From: Kappaphycus alvarezii
Lineage: Eukaryota; Rhodophyta; Florideophyceae; Gigartinales; Solieriaceae
Direction: 5' to 3'
Length of the DNA: 64,000 nt
Assembly: GCA_002205965.3 (NCBI GenBank)
Contig: NADL03000665.1
Span: 62,001 to 126,000 of the forward strand
The first letter of the stretch is position 1. Every line of letters starts with the position of its first letter. A program made the translations under genes and the position numbers. Under the pieces are notes generated by a model. The model was not told where the DNA came from, ran no database searches, and saw nothing but the letters and a program-made list of their open reading frames with translations. Below are positions 1 to 10,440 of the stretch, in pieces.

Positions 1-2
1 CT

Positions 3-95
3 GCGAAACTGGTGGCTGAGGCTGAGGCTAGACAGAAAAGTTCGAGGCGAAGGAACAGTAAGGGCGGTCCGGCATCGACTGCCGATGATGAGTAA
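3..95 (+). CDS. Possible C-terminal end of an unidentified protein, cut by the window edge
   Basis: One frame stays open from the first bases to a TAA at 93-95. It encodes about 30 residues, beginning AKLVAEAEARQKSS, with an alanine/glutamate helix-like start, a basic stretch and an acidic end (ADDE). That composition suits the tail of a charged or coiled-coil protein, but 30 codons is too short to rule out chance. No family is recognised. The rest of the gene, if real, lies left of the window. Confidence 0.22.
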   Translation, partial: AKLVAEAEARQKSSRRRNSKGGPASTADDE

Positions 96-2364
96 TTTCG
101 AAGAGCGCTGGGAGGGAAGGGCATGTCTTGACGACCGCGGGGGGAATTCTTCATGGCCGGTGACCGCGTCAAGTGCTGAGACATGGGGTCAGGTATTAAA
201 TGCATCAGAGTACGTCGTGATGACCGTTCAGTATGAGATCAGAAATGATCCAACGGGTCATTTTTCGGGGAGTTTGGTGATATGAGAGGTACACCAGACA
301 AAAGAGAACGAGGATTCTACGACAGAGAGTTGAAAAAAGGAGTATACGCGCGGATCCTAGAGGAAATGGGGAAGCAGGAGGCATATCGGATTGTATGGGA
401 GGGAAAGATGGTATCAACTTCGTTCATGGCATGGCTGAGGGAGGGGAAGGAGAGGAAAGGGCACAGGTGAAGATGGAAACTGAGCAGTCGTCTGCAGTGG
501 AAGTGGAAAAGGGGGACTTGATGATGTCGTGGGATTTCAGAATCCGGTATTCACTTTTATCTCTACCCGGATGCCCGCGACTACTTCGTGTTCCAGTAAA
601 ATGGGCACTTACACCGGTGCGTTCCGTTGCCATCCGGGTGCGGCCAGTCGGGGCACTGGTTCTGCCAAATCCTCCTCCAGTTGGTGAGATAATTGAGGGA
701 ACAAAGAGGGTACCGGGAGTTGCTGTATATTGATAAATTTATATTAGAACTATCTCTGCAAGGCCGAGAAGGCGTGCAAGGTGTTGAAAAGGTTGTTCAG
801 GGAGCTAGATTTGGCGAAACACCAGCAGAAGAGAATGTAGGGAGGTTCAAGGCTCGCAGATATAGGGGACCTGCCACTGAAAAATAGCGTGGGCCCACAA
901 TTGGCCTGCCAGTATGTGTCTGCGATATCCAGAGGCCATGGAGACTCAGGGTAGCCGTCTCTAACAAGAATTTCTGCTCGGAAAATGTTCAGGCTCAGCA
1001 ATAGTAAGGCCGAGTTGTTTGGATGTTACGTGACTGTGCTGTTTCCGTATTTTTTTCAATGCTACTCAGTGAAGATTTTCCACATAGCTCCCTGCCAATT
1101 CAAACCATTCAAACCGTGTAAATGAACCGCAAGCGAAAGCCCACAAGTCTTTCTCTCGTATTGACGTATCTAAGCAACCAGAATGGCCCTACCCGATTTG
1201 GGGGTGCCCACAGGACGTGCTGGTAAAATGGATACGCTTGCGTCCAACGAATGGGGGTGTCTTCAATTTAACGGCGGCGGAGGGTTTCTGCACGGCTAGG
1301 TTGGGGAGTACACTTGCGCGGTTCGTTGTTGAACTGGGTTTGGTACCTCCTCAATAGTGCTACTTCTGGTCACGCAGATTGAGGGCTGGGCGTTTTAATG
1401 AGTTTGTTAACCTTCAGGTTTCGAGGCCATGGATAATGCATCAGATGGATTGGGCGTCAGAGTCGTTCCAGGTTTATTTTGATAGTAATATCCCGGTTAC
1501 TCCGGCTTTTTCGTGGTTCTTCGCGCACCTTTTTAGAAGGGGATGAAGCGAGCCTCCGGGATGGGTGTGGTCTCTTCTCGTCGTGTTCACGTGATTACGC
1601 ATGTAAAGGTATTTACAGGAGTAGCGAGCCAATAGCCAAGCGTCCCAGAATCCGGGGGGTTACTGTACGTTGGATGCATTTAACCGATTCAACAACCGCC
1701 CACCGCCGGCCAACCTACAGAAGTTCGGCATGTCTTTTTGTCTCCCATCCACCTTCCCGTTCGGGGCAGGTCAACATGTCTTGCTCTGTTGAGGGTCCTA
1801 GTGGTCCCATCGGTCCAAGGACTTTAAGTGTGTGTTAGGTGCTGCTTACAGTTTGTATGAGAATTTCTATGTGATTGAGTACAGCAAACAGCAAACAATC
1901 TTCAAACTTCGAATTCCCATGTTCTGTTGCAAACATTGGCTGTTGTGAAGCGCGGCGGTAGTAGCGGGTAAAGGGACAGAGCGAGAGGGATCAGTAGCCA
2001 CGCCACAGCACACACGCAGAAGGATTTAGTCGTGAAGGCAAGGCAAGAAAGATGGGAACAAAGACCCCCCATGAGGTTGGTTGAGTTGGTTGCGTTCGGT
2101 AACCCTCCTGGTAGTTAACTAGATTTACTGGGTGTTACTTAAGTACCCAACAGACGATCAATCCTTGGTCCCCCCGGGTGCGCCGGCGATGCCACTGTAA
2201 TTTCCCTGATTTGAGAAATGACTAAGCGGCAATCGAATCACAAATCCCGGGAGGTAATCACATTAGCAACTCTTTCCGCGTAAAAGTCGTTCCTCATGAT
2301 GTTGCGTATTCCACCGCATTACTCCATGGTAGCCGGGGCGGATTCATACCTGAGGTTGCAGTAG

Positions 2365-2694
2365 CGCCGTATTACCAACGTGAGGCAACAGATGAAAGCA
2401 ATGCAGAGAACCATAAAAACAGCCCGCGACCGCATTTCAAGGGAAATAGGGGAGCGCGTACTACGGGACCTCGGCGGGCTTAAAGCCGTGGGAGTTTTGG
2501 AGATTAGGCGTTGTGAAACAAAGAGGTTGGCGGACGTTTCTTGTAATCCTACCAAGAGAGATGTTGGGAGACCAGACAACAGCCAGGCAGCATCTGAGGA
2601 AACCACTCGCGGGGCATGCCATCGTGAAAGAATCAATCTCAGCCACGAGAAGTGCACCATGGCTATATTCCAACAAGTTTTACCAGGTCTCTGA
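2365..2694 (+). other. Unidentified open frame, possible exon or gene remnant
   Basis: About 110 codons are open with no ATG at the left edge; the first internal Met follows NVRQQ. The first 45 residues are charged and helix-like, for example QQMKAMQRTIKTARDR and RISREIGERVLRDLGGLK, which is unusual for random sequence. The rest is hydrophilic and featureless. A second, overlapping frame around 2290-2490 also reads for about 70 codons, so at most one is genuine. No family is recognised. Confidence 0.2.
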
Positions 2695-3337
2695 CAACGG
2701 ATAATGCACCCATATGCCATCGCAAGAGAGTAGAAACTGGATTGGGAAGAAGCCTTGTGCTGTGGGGCGATGAAGAAATACAGCGTAAGTACCCTCTGTG
2801 CTCGTCTGACATAGCGGGTTTAAGACTAATAAGAGGATTGAGGCTGCGAATTGTAGAATGAATGTCGTAAGGCTGCGTATTGAGCTTGACAAGAGACGAG
2901 CGCAGAGCTTACTCATCACAGTATCTAAAGCCAGAAAGCCTGCAGCTGCGATCCAATGTCGGTCTACATTCCTCGTTGGGCTTTAGGTGCAGCCGTAATT
3001 CCTTGATTATTTCTTTGTCAAGGACACCCCCGGCAAGCTGCGCATCGAGGCTTCCACGACCTAGTCAAAATATACCGTTGCGTCCGAAGCGCAAGACGGC
3101 AGGACTACCCGCAAAAAGAAACTAGTAACTTTCAAACGCCGAAGCAAATGCACAAGATCTGAAACGACCCTTCAGCGTCCTGCGGATTCAATTTGGCGCG
3201 GAAGACGGCTCTAAAGGGTACCGTAGACATGGTTTAGAACTTTAAGTCCCTCGAGTCGACAGGGGTGATCTGTCGCTGCGCAGAAGTACCGCATTCAAAT
3301 GCTGCTAAATAAGCGCGGGCTCGCGAAAGATCAAAAG

Positions 3338-3670
3338 TTATGTAATGGCTGGTATAAAAAGAGACGTATCAGCGACTCGGACAAGACACGCACTATTGCA
3401 CAATGCCTCACCAGCCATGATGCTTACAAGAGCCGCGTAATTCTTCTCAAAGTAAGCAGCCTCTGACGCTGTGCTGGCCAATTTGTTTTGCACAGCGGCT
3501 CTGGTGTGGGGGCACTTGAAGTTTGAAGGCGAAGTTGCCTTCGTGTTCCCGCTTCCTCTTGCCGGGAAGGAGGGATTTAGGTTGGGGATGGGGTTTTTGA
3601 CTGTGCAAAAGAGGCTTTGGACATAGGTGACTGGAACATGTGAGTAGACGACGCTAAGATCATTTCGCAC
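3338..3670 (-). other. Unidentified 110-codon open frame
   Basis: The frame is open for 110 codons on the minus strand. The C-terminal half has mixed, protein-like composition (alanine-rich with KNYAALVSIMAGEAL) and the N-terminal half is unremarkable. No domain, signal peptide or neighbour context supports it. It lies just left of the first TACAGTAC palindromes. It could be a small orphan gene or chance. Confidence 0.18.
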
Positions 3671-3849
3671 TCTGTTGAAATCATGACGGCTTGTGTTTTG
3701 ATTTTTGACATTGCATTAGTTTATGTTCATCGGAGGAGGGGTTAATCTTGATTTGCAGTGTTGTGAAACGTCAGATTGTGGGTGACCGGGGTGCGCAGGA
3801 GAGGTTTACCTTGAATTGATAGGGTGATTGTCTTTGGCGAGTAAAGTAG

Positions 3850-6800
3850 TACACTGTACTGTACAGTAGTCATGGGATGTAAAGGTGTACTGACATTTGC
3901 ATTACAGTGCCATTCAGATAGAGGTCGGGCAAGTACTGTACCAGCTTAGGTGTCTCGGGAAAGGAATTTGAAATGTTTGTAAAAGGGGCTGATATCAGAA
4001 ACAGATGTTTGCGTCACGCATGCTTCCGAGAGGCAATAAATTGGGCTGGAATTGCGCAGTACTGCACATTTCATGTACTGTACCGTACAGTACAGCACAA
4101 ATCTTAAATATCTCGGGGAGCAATGGGTAGTGCATTACACTTGGGATTTAATTTGGAAATTGGATCTAGAAAGTAAGCGCAATTGATGTGGAAGTGGGCA
4201 AGGTATTGAACTCAAGTGAAAGTTGAATTTGTGTGCCAGAGTTTCATTTCATCTTGTTCCGACGACGTCCTCTCAATTGAATCGAGATGTGGCTGAAAAT
4301 AGCAGTCATGTTATCTTTAGGTTGGTTGACGGTTCCGTTTTAGATTCCGGGAGGACGGTAAGCAATGGCAACTAGCAAAGTCGCAATCTATGAAACCCAG
4401 AAAAGATATATACTGAGAGTATGGGGTGAGTTGTTGTAAAATGTCTACTCTATGATTGAAATTAGGAGAATATTATTCACTTTTGAGATTAAATTTATGA
4501 GTCTGGTTTCAATCAGATTACTTTCAATCGTGGCAGTGGAAAGTTGATTAGAATCCATGCTAGGACACCATGGAAAGTACACTGAAATCGTTGCGTCTTT
4601 GCTAATGTTTAAAAAATGCCTAATTCCGTCAACAATGCTTAACGTTGATGTACTGTACAGTACAGTACATTATTCTTCTATACACAGTACTTGAACCCAA
4701 AAAGTTTACTGTAATACGAACTGCTACCTAATAATAATACAACAGTGCCATGTTTGCACTTGCAGCACGATTGCCGCAAAGTAGAGGACCAGCGGTGCAG
4801 AGCAACCTGAAAACTGCGCAAACTTGCAGCGCTCACAGGCTAGATCCAGTGCTTGATCCATTTCTAGAACCACTGCACTGGCAGCTGCTTTTCTATAGGC
4901 CACAATAGCAGCGCTTTCGTAACGAGTTGACGACATCAGCACGGCACTCTATTATACAACTTTAGATACAGCAAGCGGTAAAATCTCAAGGTACTACACA
5001 AGATGGAAGGCACTAGTTAATTTCCGTGCAGCATCATCCTGTGCAGTCTGTGTTTATAGAACAACAGAATATAGAATCTCATTAAAAGTGAGTGCAGATA
5101 GAGCCGGCGGTACAGAGTGGAACACCAAAGCAGCGTGACATCATCATACGGAGTTCAGGGATGCATACCTGTAACACAACTACACAGTAAGGCAGCAGGG
5201 GAGGACAGGTTGAATTCTTTAGATATTGAGCTTAACTCGCAAATCTTGGCCCCTTGCGCTCTGTGTACTGAGGTGTCTCTACACGAGGAGCTCGACCTAT
5301 GCCATCAACGTCACAAAATTCAAATTGCAGGGCACAAATTACTGCTTCAATGCGGACAGATGAATTGGAATTGTCGCTCAAGGTCGCCGACTGCGAGATT
5401 TGAAAACCGAGCTGTCCAACCTGGTGAATAACGGCTGCTACGGTATGTTAAAATTGCCGACAAGATACACAGTATTTGCATCAGGGTCCAGTGCTAAACA
5501 TACAAGGCAAAGTCGCGTATTGCTGTGAATGAGGGCGAGCAACTTTCTCTAGTTCTGTGCCGTATTTCATATGGTAATAATGTACCACGTGCACCCTGAT
5601 CGCACACATTACAGTACAGTACAGTAGATGTAATACAGAAATTCTGATTGCAATAATCAGGGGTTGGACTTCTGCACAGCTGTAGTGTAAGCACTGCAAA
5701 TTAGAAATTCAGCTTATTTTCAGTGATCCATCTGCCGCGAATACATGCTGCGAATACAGTATTTGGAATACAGTATCAAGTTTTTGATGTCTTGTCGATC
5801 ACTGAATCGTTGGAACAGAAGTGGACATTTTTAGTCAAGGACTACAGTATATGTACTGTACAGTGCAGTGCCTGCCCAAGGACCTCACTTGGCCGAGCCG
5901 TTTGATGGATTTTTTGCGAGTGCCTAGAAGTATGTACAGTAGTGTACGTGAGTTACCCAGCGCACGAAAATGCAGATCTTTTGGAATTTGGATGGACAAC
6001 GAGGTAGTCTGTAAGCTTCGATACAGGCCAACACTGAGCACTTACTGTACAGTACTGTAGTGTAGCCCGAATTCTGGCCATGTGTCAGTCATGTTTTTTG
6101 GCGGAATTTTCAACACAGTGCAGTGTTGTTGATATGCTGTAATCACTTGGCGCTGTGGGATGAGGCGCTATTCTGTGTCAAGCTTTGGCGAGCCATAGCC
6201 AGCTAGGGAGAGACAACAGCCATGCATGTACAAAATGTACGTAATCCAACCTGTCCTGCAACATACTCAACAAAGCAACACGTCGACGTCCATACAAAAG
6301 GTTACTCTACTAAATATATACAAGTTGGGAACATGAAGCCAAATGTTGTAACATGTGTGCCTTTGTCCTCTGCCCGTGACATCGCACTGAAGCGACAAGA
6401 TGAAGACTGTGTCAAGCATTGCGAGCGGCTGTTCCTAGAGCGGAGGGTGGCGCTCCTGCACGGAAGAAGGGCGAGGATAAGGCGTTGAAAAGCCAATGGG
6501 GTGCCATTTCTCTCTATTCTTACAGTAGAAAAGTGCAACTGTCGAGCCAAGGTTGCTAGGTTGGCTGGATTTTTTGAAACAGTGCTTACAGAATTGGCGT
6601 TTGAGTTGGCGCTGGTTTTTGTTTTGAGGTGGATGGCGTCGCTTCGGAACTTGCTGTACAGTACAGTACGTATCATATGCTCGGCTGATTTGAGAATTAG
6701 TTCAGATTTGCTGTAAGGTTCAATTGGGCTACAGCAGTTTCAGTGTATACAGTAGTGTAGTACTGTACTGTACTGTACAGAATGGTACAGGAGACTTCCT

Positions 6801-7500
6801 GTGTGGCCTGTACTGTACATACTGTATGCGTTTGTACAGTACAGTACAGTATGATACTGTGGATAGCGTGGGATGATAGGGTCGGAGCGGTTTGGCCCTC
6901 GTCTTTACTCGTTTGGGAATGAATGGATCCACGTCTCTAAAGGTGGCACATTTTAGTATTAAGATTTCTGGTGCGGCATTGACGATGAGCTTTCTTTTAT
7001 TTAGTGCTTACTTTTTGTACCGACTTTGTATGGACACGGTGCATGTAGAAATTTCTCGTGGCCTTTGATTTTCTGTTTTGATTAATTTATATTTAATACA
7101 CGCAATGGAGGAACTGTTGAGGGGTAATGATAGGTGGTCCTTTTTTGAAGGTTATTTTTTATGCAGATTTTTATGGTAGAGTAGGACTTGATGGCATCAG
7201 CATAACTTGCAAAAGTCGTGGCTTGCAATTTTGATGGGGTAAGGCATGTACTGTACAGAAGTGTACGGGAATTTTACAGCCAAAGTAATGTAGGGTCAGC
7301 AGTGCGTAGAAGATCCTCATCGAGAGTACAGTGTGACTTGAAATTGGAAAAAAATTTGTGGGTATGGCTGACAGCAAGGGGGGGTGTGTTGAATTGGGAT
7401 GGTATGGTATGAGGGGCTGAAAAGGAAGCAGATTTTTGAAAAAAAAATATTTTTGCCATTGGCGTGACATCTACTGTCTATGTACAGTACAGTAGACTAA
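3850..7500. repeat. Field of TACTGTACAGTA palindromic words
   Basis: The self-complementary word TACTGTACAGTA and shortened or tandem forms (GTACAGTACAGTAC, TGTACTGTACAG) recur here. Examples lie near 3855-3870, 4076-4094, 4649-4671, 5610-5628, 5854-5866, 6046-6058, 6653-6669, 6753-6850 (a cluster), 7248-7258 and 7480-7494. The same word appears outside this block at 10853-10869, 12304-12327, 14761-14802, 15064-15074, 20731-20747, 31368-31377, 31446-31454, 40550-40558, 43590-43615 and 63481-63550. It is rare inside the coding regions and transposon bodies. It behaves like a short interspersed palindrome or a protein-binding word of the host's spacers; its function is unknown. Confidence 0.75.
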
Positions 7501-7830
7501 AAAGATACGGAATTGGTATGTAGCACAGGTTTGGTTTCTTTTCGGGAATGCAAGTTGAATTTCTGTTAATATTCTTTCAGTTGGTGCCAGGGCATTCAGT
7601 AGCAACGAAAAAATGTCGGTTGACGGACTATATATTTGTTTTCGTTTATTTTTTTTGCTTATTATTCCCAAATTATGTACCCATCGCAACTTTAGCCCTT
7701 TGATAAGCTATATTCTTGTCATAAATCACGCTCTAGTGCCCCAGTTTTTAGTTCAGCGTCAAGCAAAACATCGACTTCAAGCTATTGTTACTTTGGGCCA
7801 AGGACCTTCTCCTTCGCGTCCGCTCAAATC

Positions 7831-8660
7831 CGCAAGCCCTTTTTTTACTTCTTTTCCCCACCCCCCCCGCCGCTCGACCACATCCTCAATCTCCAATCCG
7901 CTGTCCCTCCCACATCCATTTTCCCCCCCTCCCCCAACCACCTCCGCCCTCCCTTCATCCGCACGAGAACACACCCCTGACCACCACTCTCGATCCTGCT
8001 ACACTCCCCGCGCCCCTCATTCCGTCCCACTCCCCCGATACGTCTATCCCTGATCCCTCGCATCCGCAATCCGCATCTACACACTCACTAATCCTTCCTT
8101 TCTCAGGGCCCGTTCCCTTCCTTCAAACCGTCCCTGACCCGTGGTCCTCATCCACTTGCACCTAACATACCGTCCAATTCTGTCCCTTTACGTCATTTAA
8201 ATACGTCCTGGGCCTGTCCCCGTACCCCGTCCCCTACGCATCCCGCCCAATATTTCCGCACCCGTCCTACTTAAAAGCTTTGCAGCCAACTTTTATTCCA
8301 ATTCTCAATTCCCCAAACCCGCGCCCCCATATTTCCCCTTCCTAGGTCCATCTCACTCACTATTCCCCCACACCGTCTTCCCTCTTCATTCCTGCCATTC
8401 TCCTCACCAACCTGCACCCACAAACGCCCTCATCATTTCTCCAACGCCATTCCAACCCCCAACTCGTGGTGTTGCAAGTTCACTTGCCAACCCGAGTCCT
8501 TCCCGTTGACCTTCCGCCGTGCTCACCTCCACCGCATGTGAGCGGTACATCCCGCTACCCATCTCGCACATTCTCCCGTTCGTGGTATCGTCGATTTTTC
8601 GTCCCGTCGTCACCCCCCTCCAACCTCCTCCACTCTCTGTCAACCAATTGTAAACCATCC
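7831..8660. other. Pyrimidine-rich, G-poor tract upstream of the cyclin gene
   Basis: For roughly 800 bases the plus strand is dominated by C and T with many runs of CCC and very little G. The bias fades at the start of the cyclin gene (8668). Open frames through it encode only proline/serine/threonine-rich low-complexity peptides on several frames at once, so they are best read as composition artefacts. It probably contains the promoter and 5' leader of the cyclin gene. No TATA box could be assigned with confidence. Confidence 0.5.
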
Positions 8661-8667
8661 CACATCA

Positions 8668-9473
8668 TGGCCACCCGCACTCTCAACGCTCACGGCTTTG
8701 TCGCCCCCGTGCCCGTGCCTGCCGCCGCACCCTCGGTCCTTGTGTCCGTCTCCGCTGTAAATCAACGCCCATGCCCCCCCAACGACCATTCCCGCCTTCG
8801 AGTACTGCTATCCCGGTTCATTCCATCCCTCGCTTGAATGACTGTGATTTTCTCGTCACCGTGCTCGAGTGCTACATGATGGATACCATTCGCTGTAATG
8901 AGGACAAGGAGCGCACAAGCGCTGTCAACTGTTACCGCTTTGGTCACCACACAACGGAGCCTCTGTTTTCCATGCGTTTGCAGGCCCGTCGATCACTCCA
9001 TTGAGTACTTGAGGCGACTCGCTAGATACTCGTTTTGTTCCAGATCGGTGTTTGTGGCCGCGTTTTTCTATCTGGACAGGATCGCACGGATGGACGATGT
9101 GGATTTGAGGATTAACTCCCTCAGTGTGCATAGACTATTGCTCACTGCAGTCCTATTGGCTACAAAGATGATCGATGACGTCTTGTACGATAATGCACAT
9201 TTTGCAAAGGTTGGAGGATTAGACGTCAAGGAGCTTAACATGCTGGAGTTGGACATGCTCAAGGTGCTCAACTTTAAATTGTTCATCAAGCCGGAAGAGT
9301 TTGAAGCGTTCGAGGAGCACTTGCTGGAGCGTGCAATGTCAAGTAGAGATCCAGACTTTATGATGCTACCGGGGCGGTTGAGAAACTTGGGTTACGGTGT
9401 TAAGCCGATGCGAAAGATACCGCTGCCGTCTTCGCCAGCATCAACCATGGATGTGTGTTTCTCCGCAGAATGA
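8668..9473 (+). CDS. P-type (PHO80-like) cyclin, frame broken near the 5' end
   Basis: Cyclins of this family activate a cyclin-dependent kinase, in yeast and plants often linked to phosphate or nutrient signalling. The cyclin box is clear from 8997 to 9390: SIEYLRRLARY, then FVAAFFYLDRI, RLLLTAVLLATKMIDD, and LDMLKVLNFKLFI. The ATG at 8668 sits in ATCATGG and starts an Ala/Pro/Val-rich leader. A C7 run at 8774-8780 separates that frame from the one carrying the first cyclin helix (DFLVTVLECYMMDTI, from 8846). A GT-AG intron at 8895-8959 (65 nt) would join this to FHAFAGPSI (8968-8994). Two surplus bases at 8995-8996 then separate that from SIEYL; without them the join reads PSISIEYL, the usual family motif. 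I infer either assembly errors or early decay. ATG 8771 is an alternative start. Family identity is firm; the gene model is not. Confidence 0.72.
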
Positions 9474-10440
9474 ATCCCAGAATAGCGGCTGTACAACAAG
9501 GACAAGGTTCTAACATCTAGAAGAACACGAGCAATCCTCAGTGGTTTGGGGGTAATAATAATATTCCCGAGACCTTTTGACGTCAGTTTCAGCACGCATA
9601 GACGTGAAATCTGCCGTCCACAACAGCGCCGTAGAGGACCACTGCCGCTCCAGAGCACGACCGTCACAATGGAAGGGACTCCCGCCCTCGACAAGGCAAA
9701 ATGCCCGGTACGAGGCACACCCCTTGCTAGTTACAGTGTACCGTACTGGAGCTCACCACGCGAAAGAACACACCCACTAAAGTCCAAATAGATCCAAGTA
9801 CCCCCCCGCCCCCAACGGCCACTCGCTCTATCTCCATCCCTGTGCTCGCCCCACACTCTCCCTGCCATGACCACACCGCACGACCCATGGCAGAGAACGC
9901 TGTTCCGCCCCCTTTCCGGCGCATACACGTCGCGTACCGCTCCGCAACTTGTCACGAAAAACACGGTTCATCTGCAGCACTCACACGCATGCAGCTCCCG
10001 CGTTTGCGCCCGTCATCTGCAGCACTGTTCATGGGACGAGGAGGTGCGAATGAATTGGTGCACTACTCGCAATACGGAGGTTGCGGGGCGAGTGGCATAA
10101 CATTACGGGACGAGGAAACAGCGGACCGGGACTGCGCGAGATGCGGGCATAGTGCGTCTGGGCTGAGAGTTGCATGGGTTGTGAGGGTTGAAGGGAGTGG
10201 TGAATGGGCCAGGGGATGGACGGACGGGCGGGGAGGGGAGATGGGGGCGCGGGCGGCGGCGCGTTTGTGTGTGGGTGGGTGGGCCTGGAAAGGGGAGTGG
10301 TGGGGTGGGTTGGGAGGCGGGGGTGAGTGGGGTCACGTGATGTGGGGTAGAAGTGGGGAGGTTGATTGCGTCGGTTGGGGGGGGAGGCGGAATGTATGGT
10401 GGATGTGAAGGGCGGTGGGGATGGGGGCGTGGTCGTACTG
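9474..10440. other. Spacer with a G-rich, quadruplex-prone block
   Basis: No convincing gene is present. From about 10130 to 10440 the plus strand is strongly G-rich, the mirror image of the C-rich tract before the cyclin gene. At 10226-10247 several G runs lie close together (GGGCGGGGAGGGG and GGGGG), a classic G-quadruplex pattern. A CACGTG box lies at 10335-10340. Long frames crossing this block on either strand are low-complexity Pro/Thr or Gly/Trp peptides and look like composition artefacts. Confidence 0.5.

Larger units (their letters stand above)
96..7830. other. Long spacer without a convincing gene
   Basis: Only short, mutually overlapping open frames occur here, and none shows a recognisable domain. 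The two least random-looking pieces are a basic, helix-like frame at 2365-2694 (+) and a frame at 3338-3670 (-), listed separately. From about 3850 onward the spacer is peppered with TACTGTACAGTA-type palindromes. AT-rich stretches occur at 4430-4740 and 6950-7170. I see no RNA gene or transposon end in it. Confidence 0.6.

Noticed and set aside
7613-8165. Overlapping 146- and 126-codon plus-strand frames before the cyclin gene
   Set aside because: Pyrimidine-tract artefacts, with several frames open at once and no recognisable domain.
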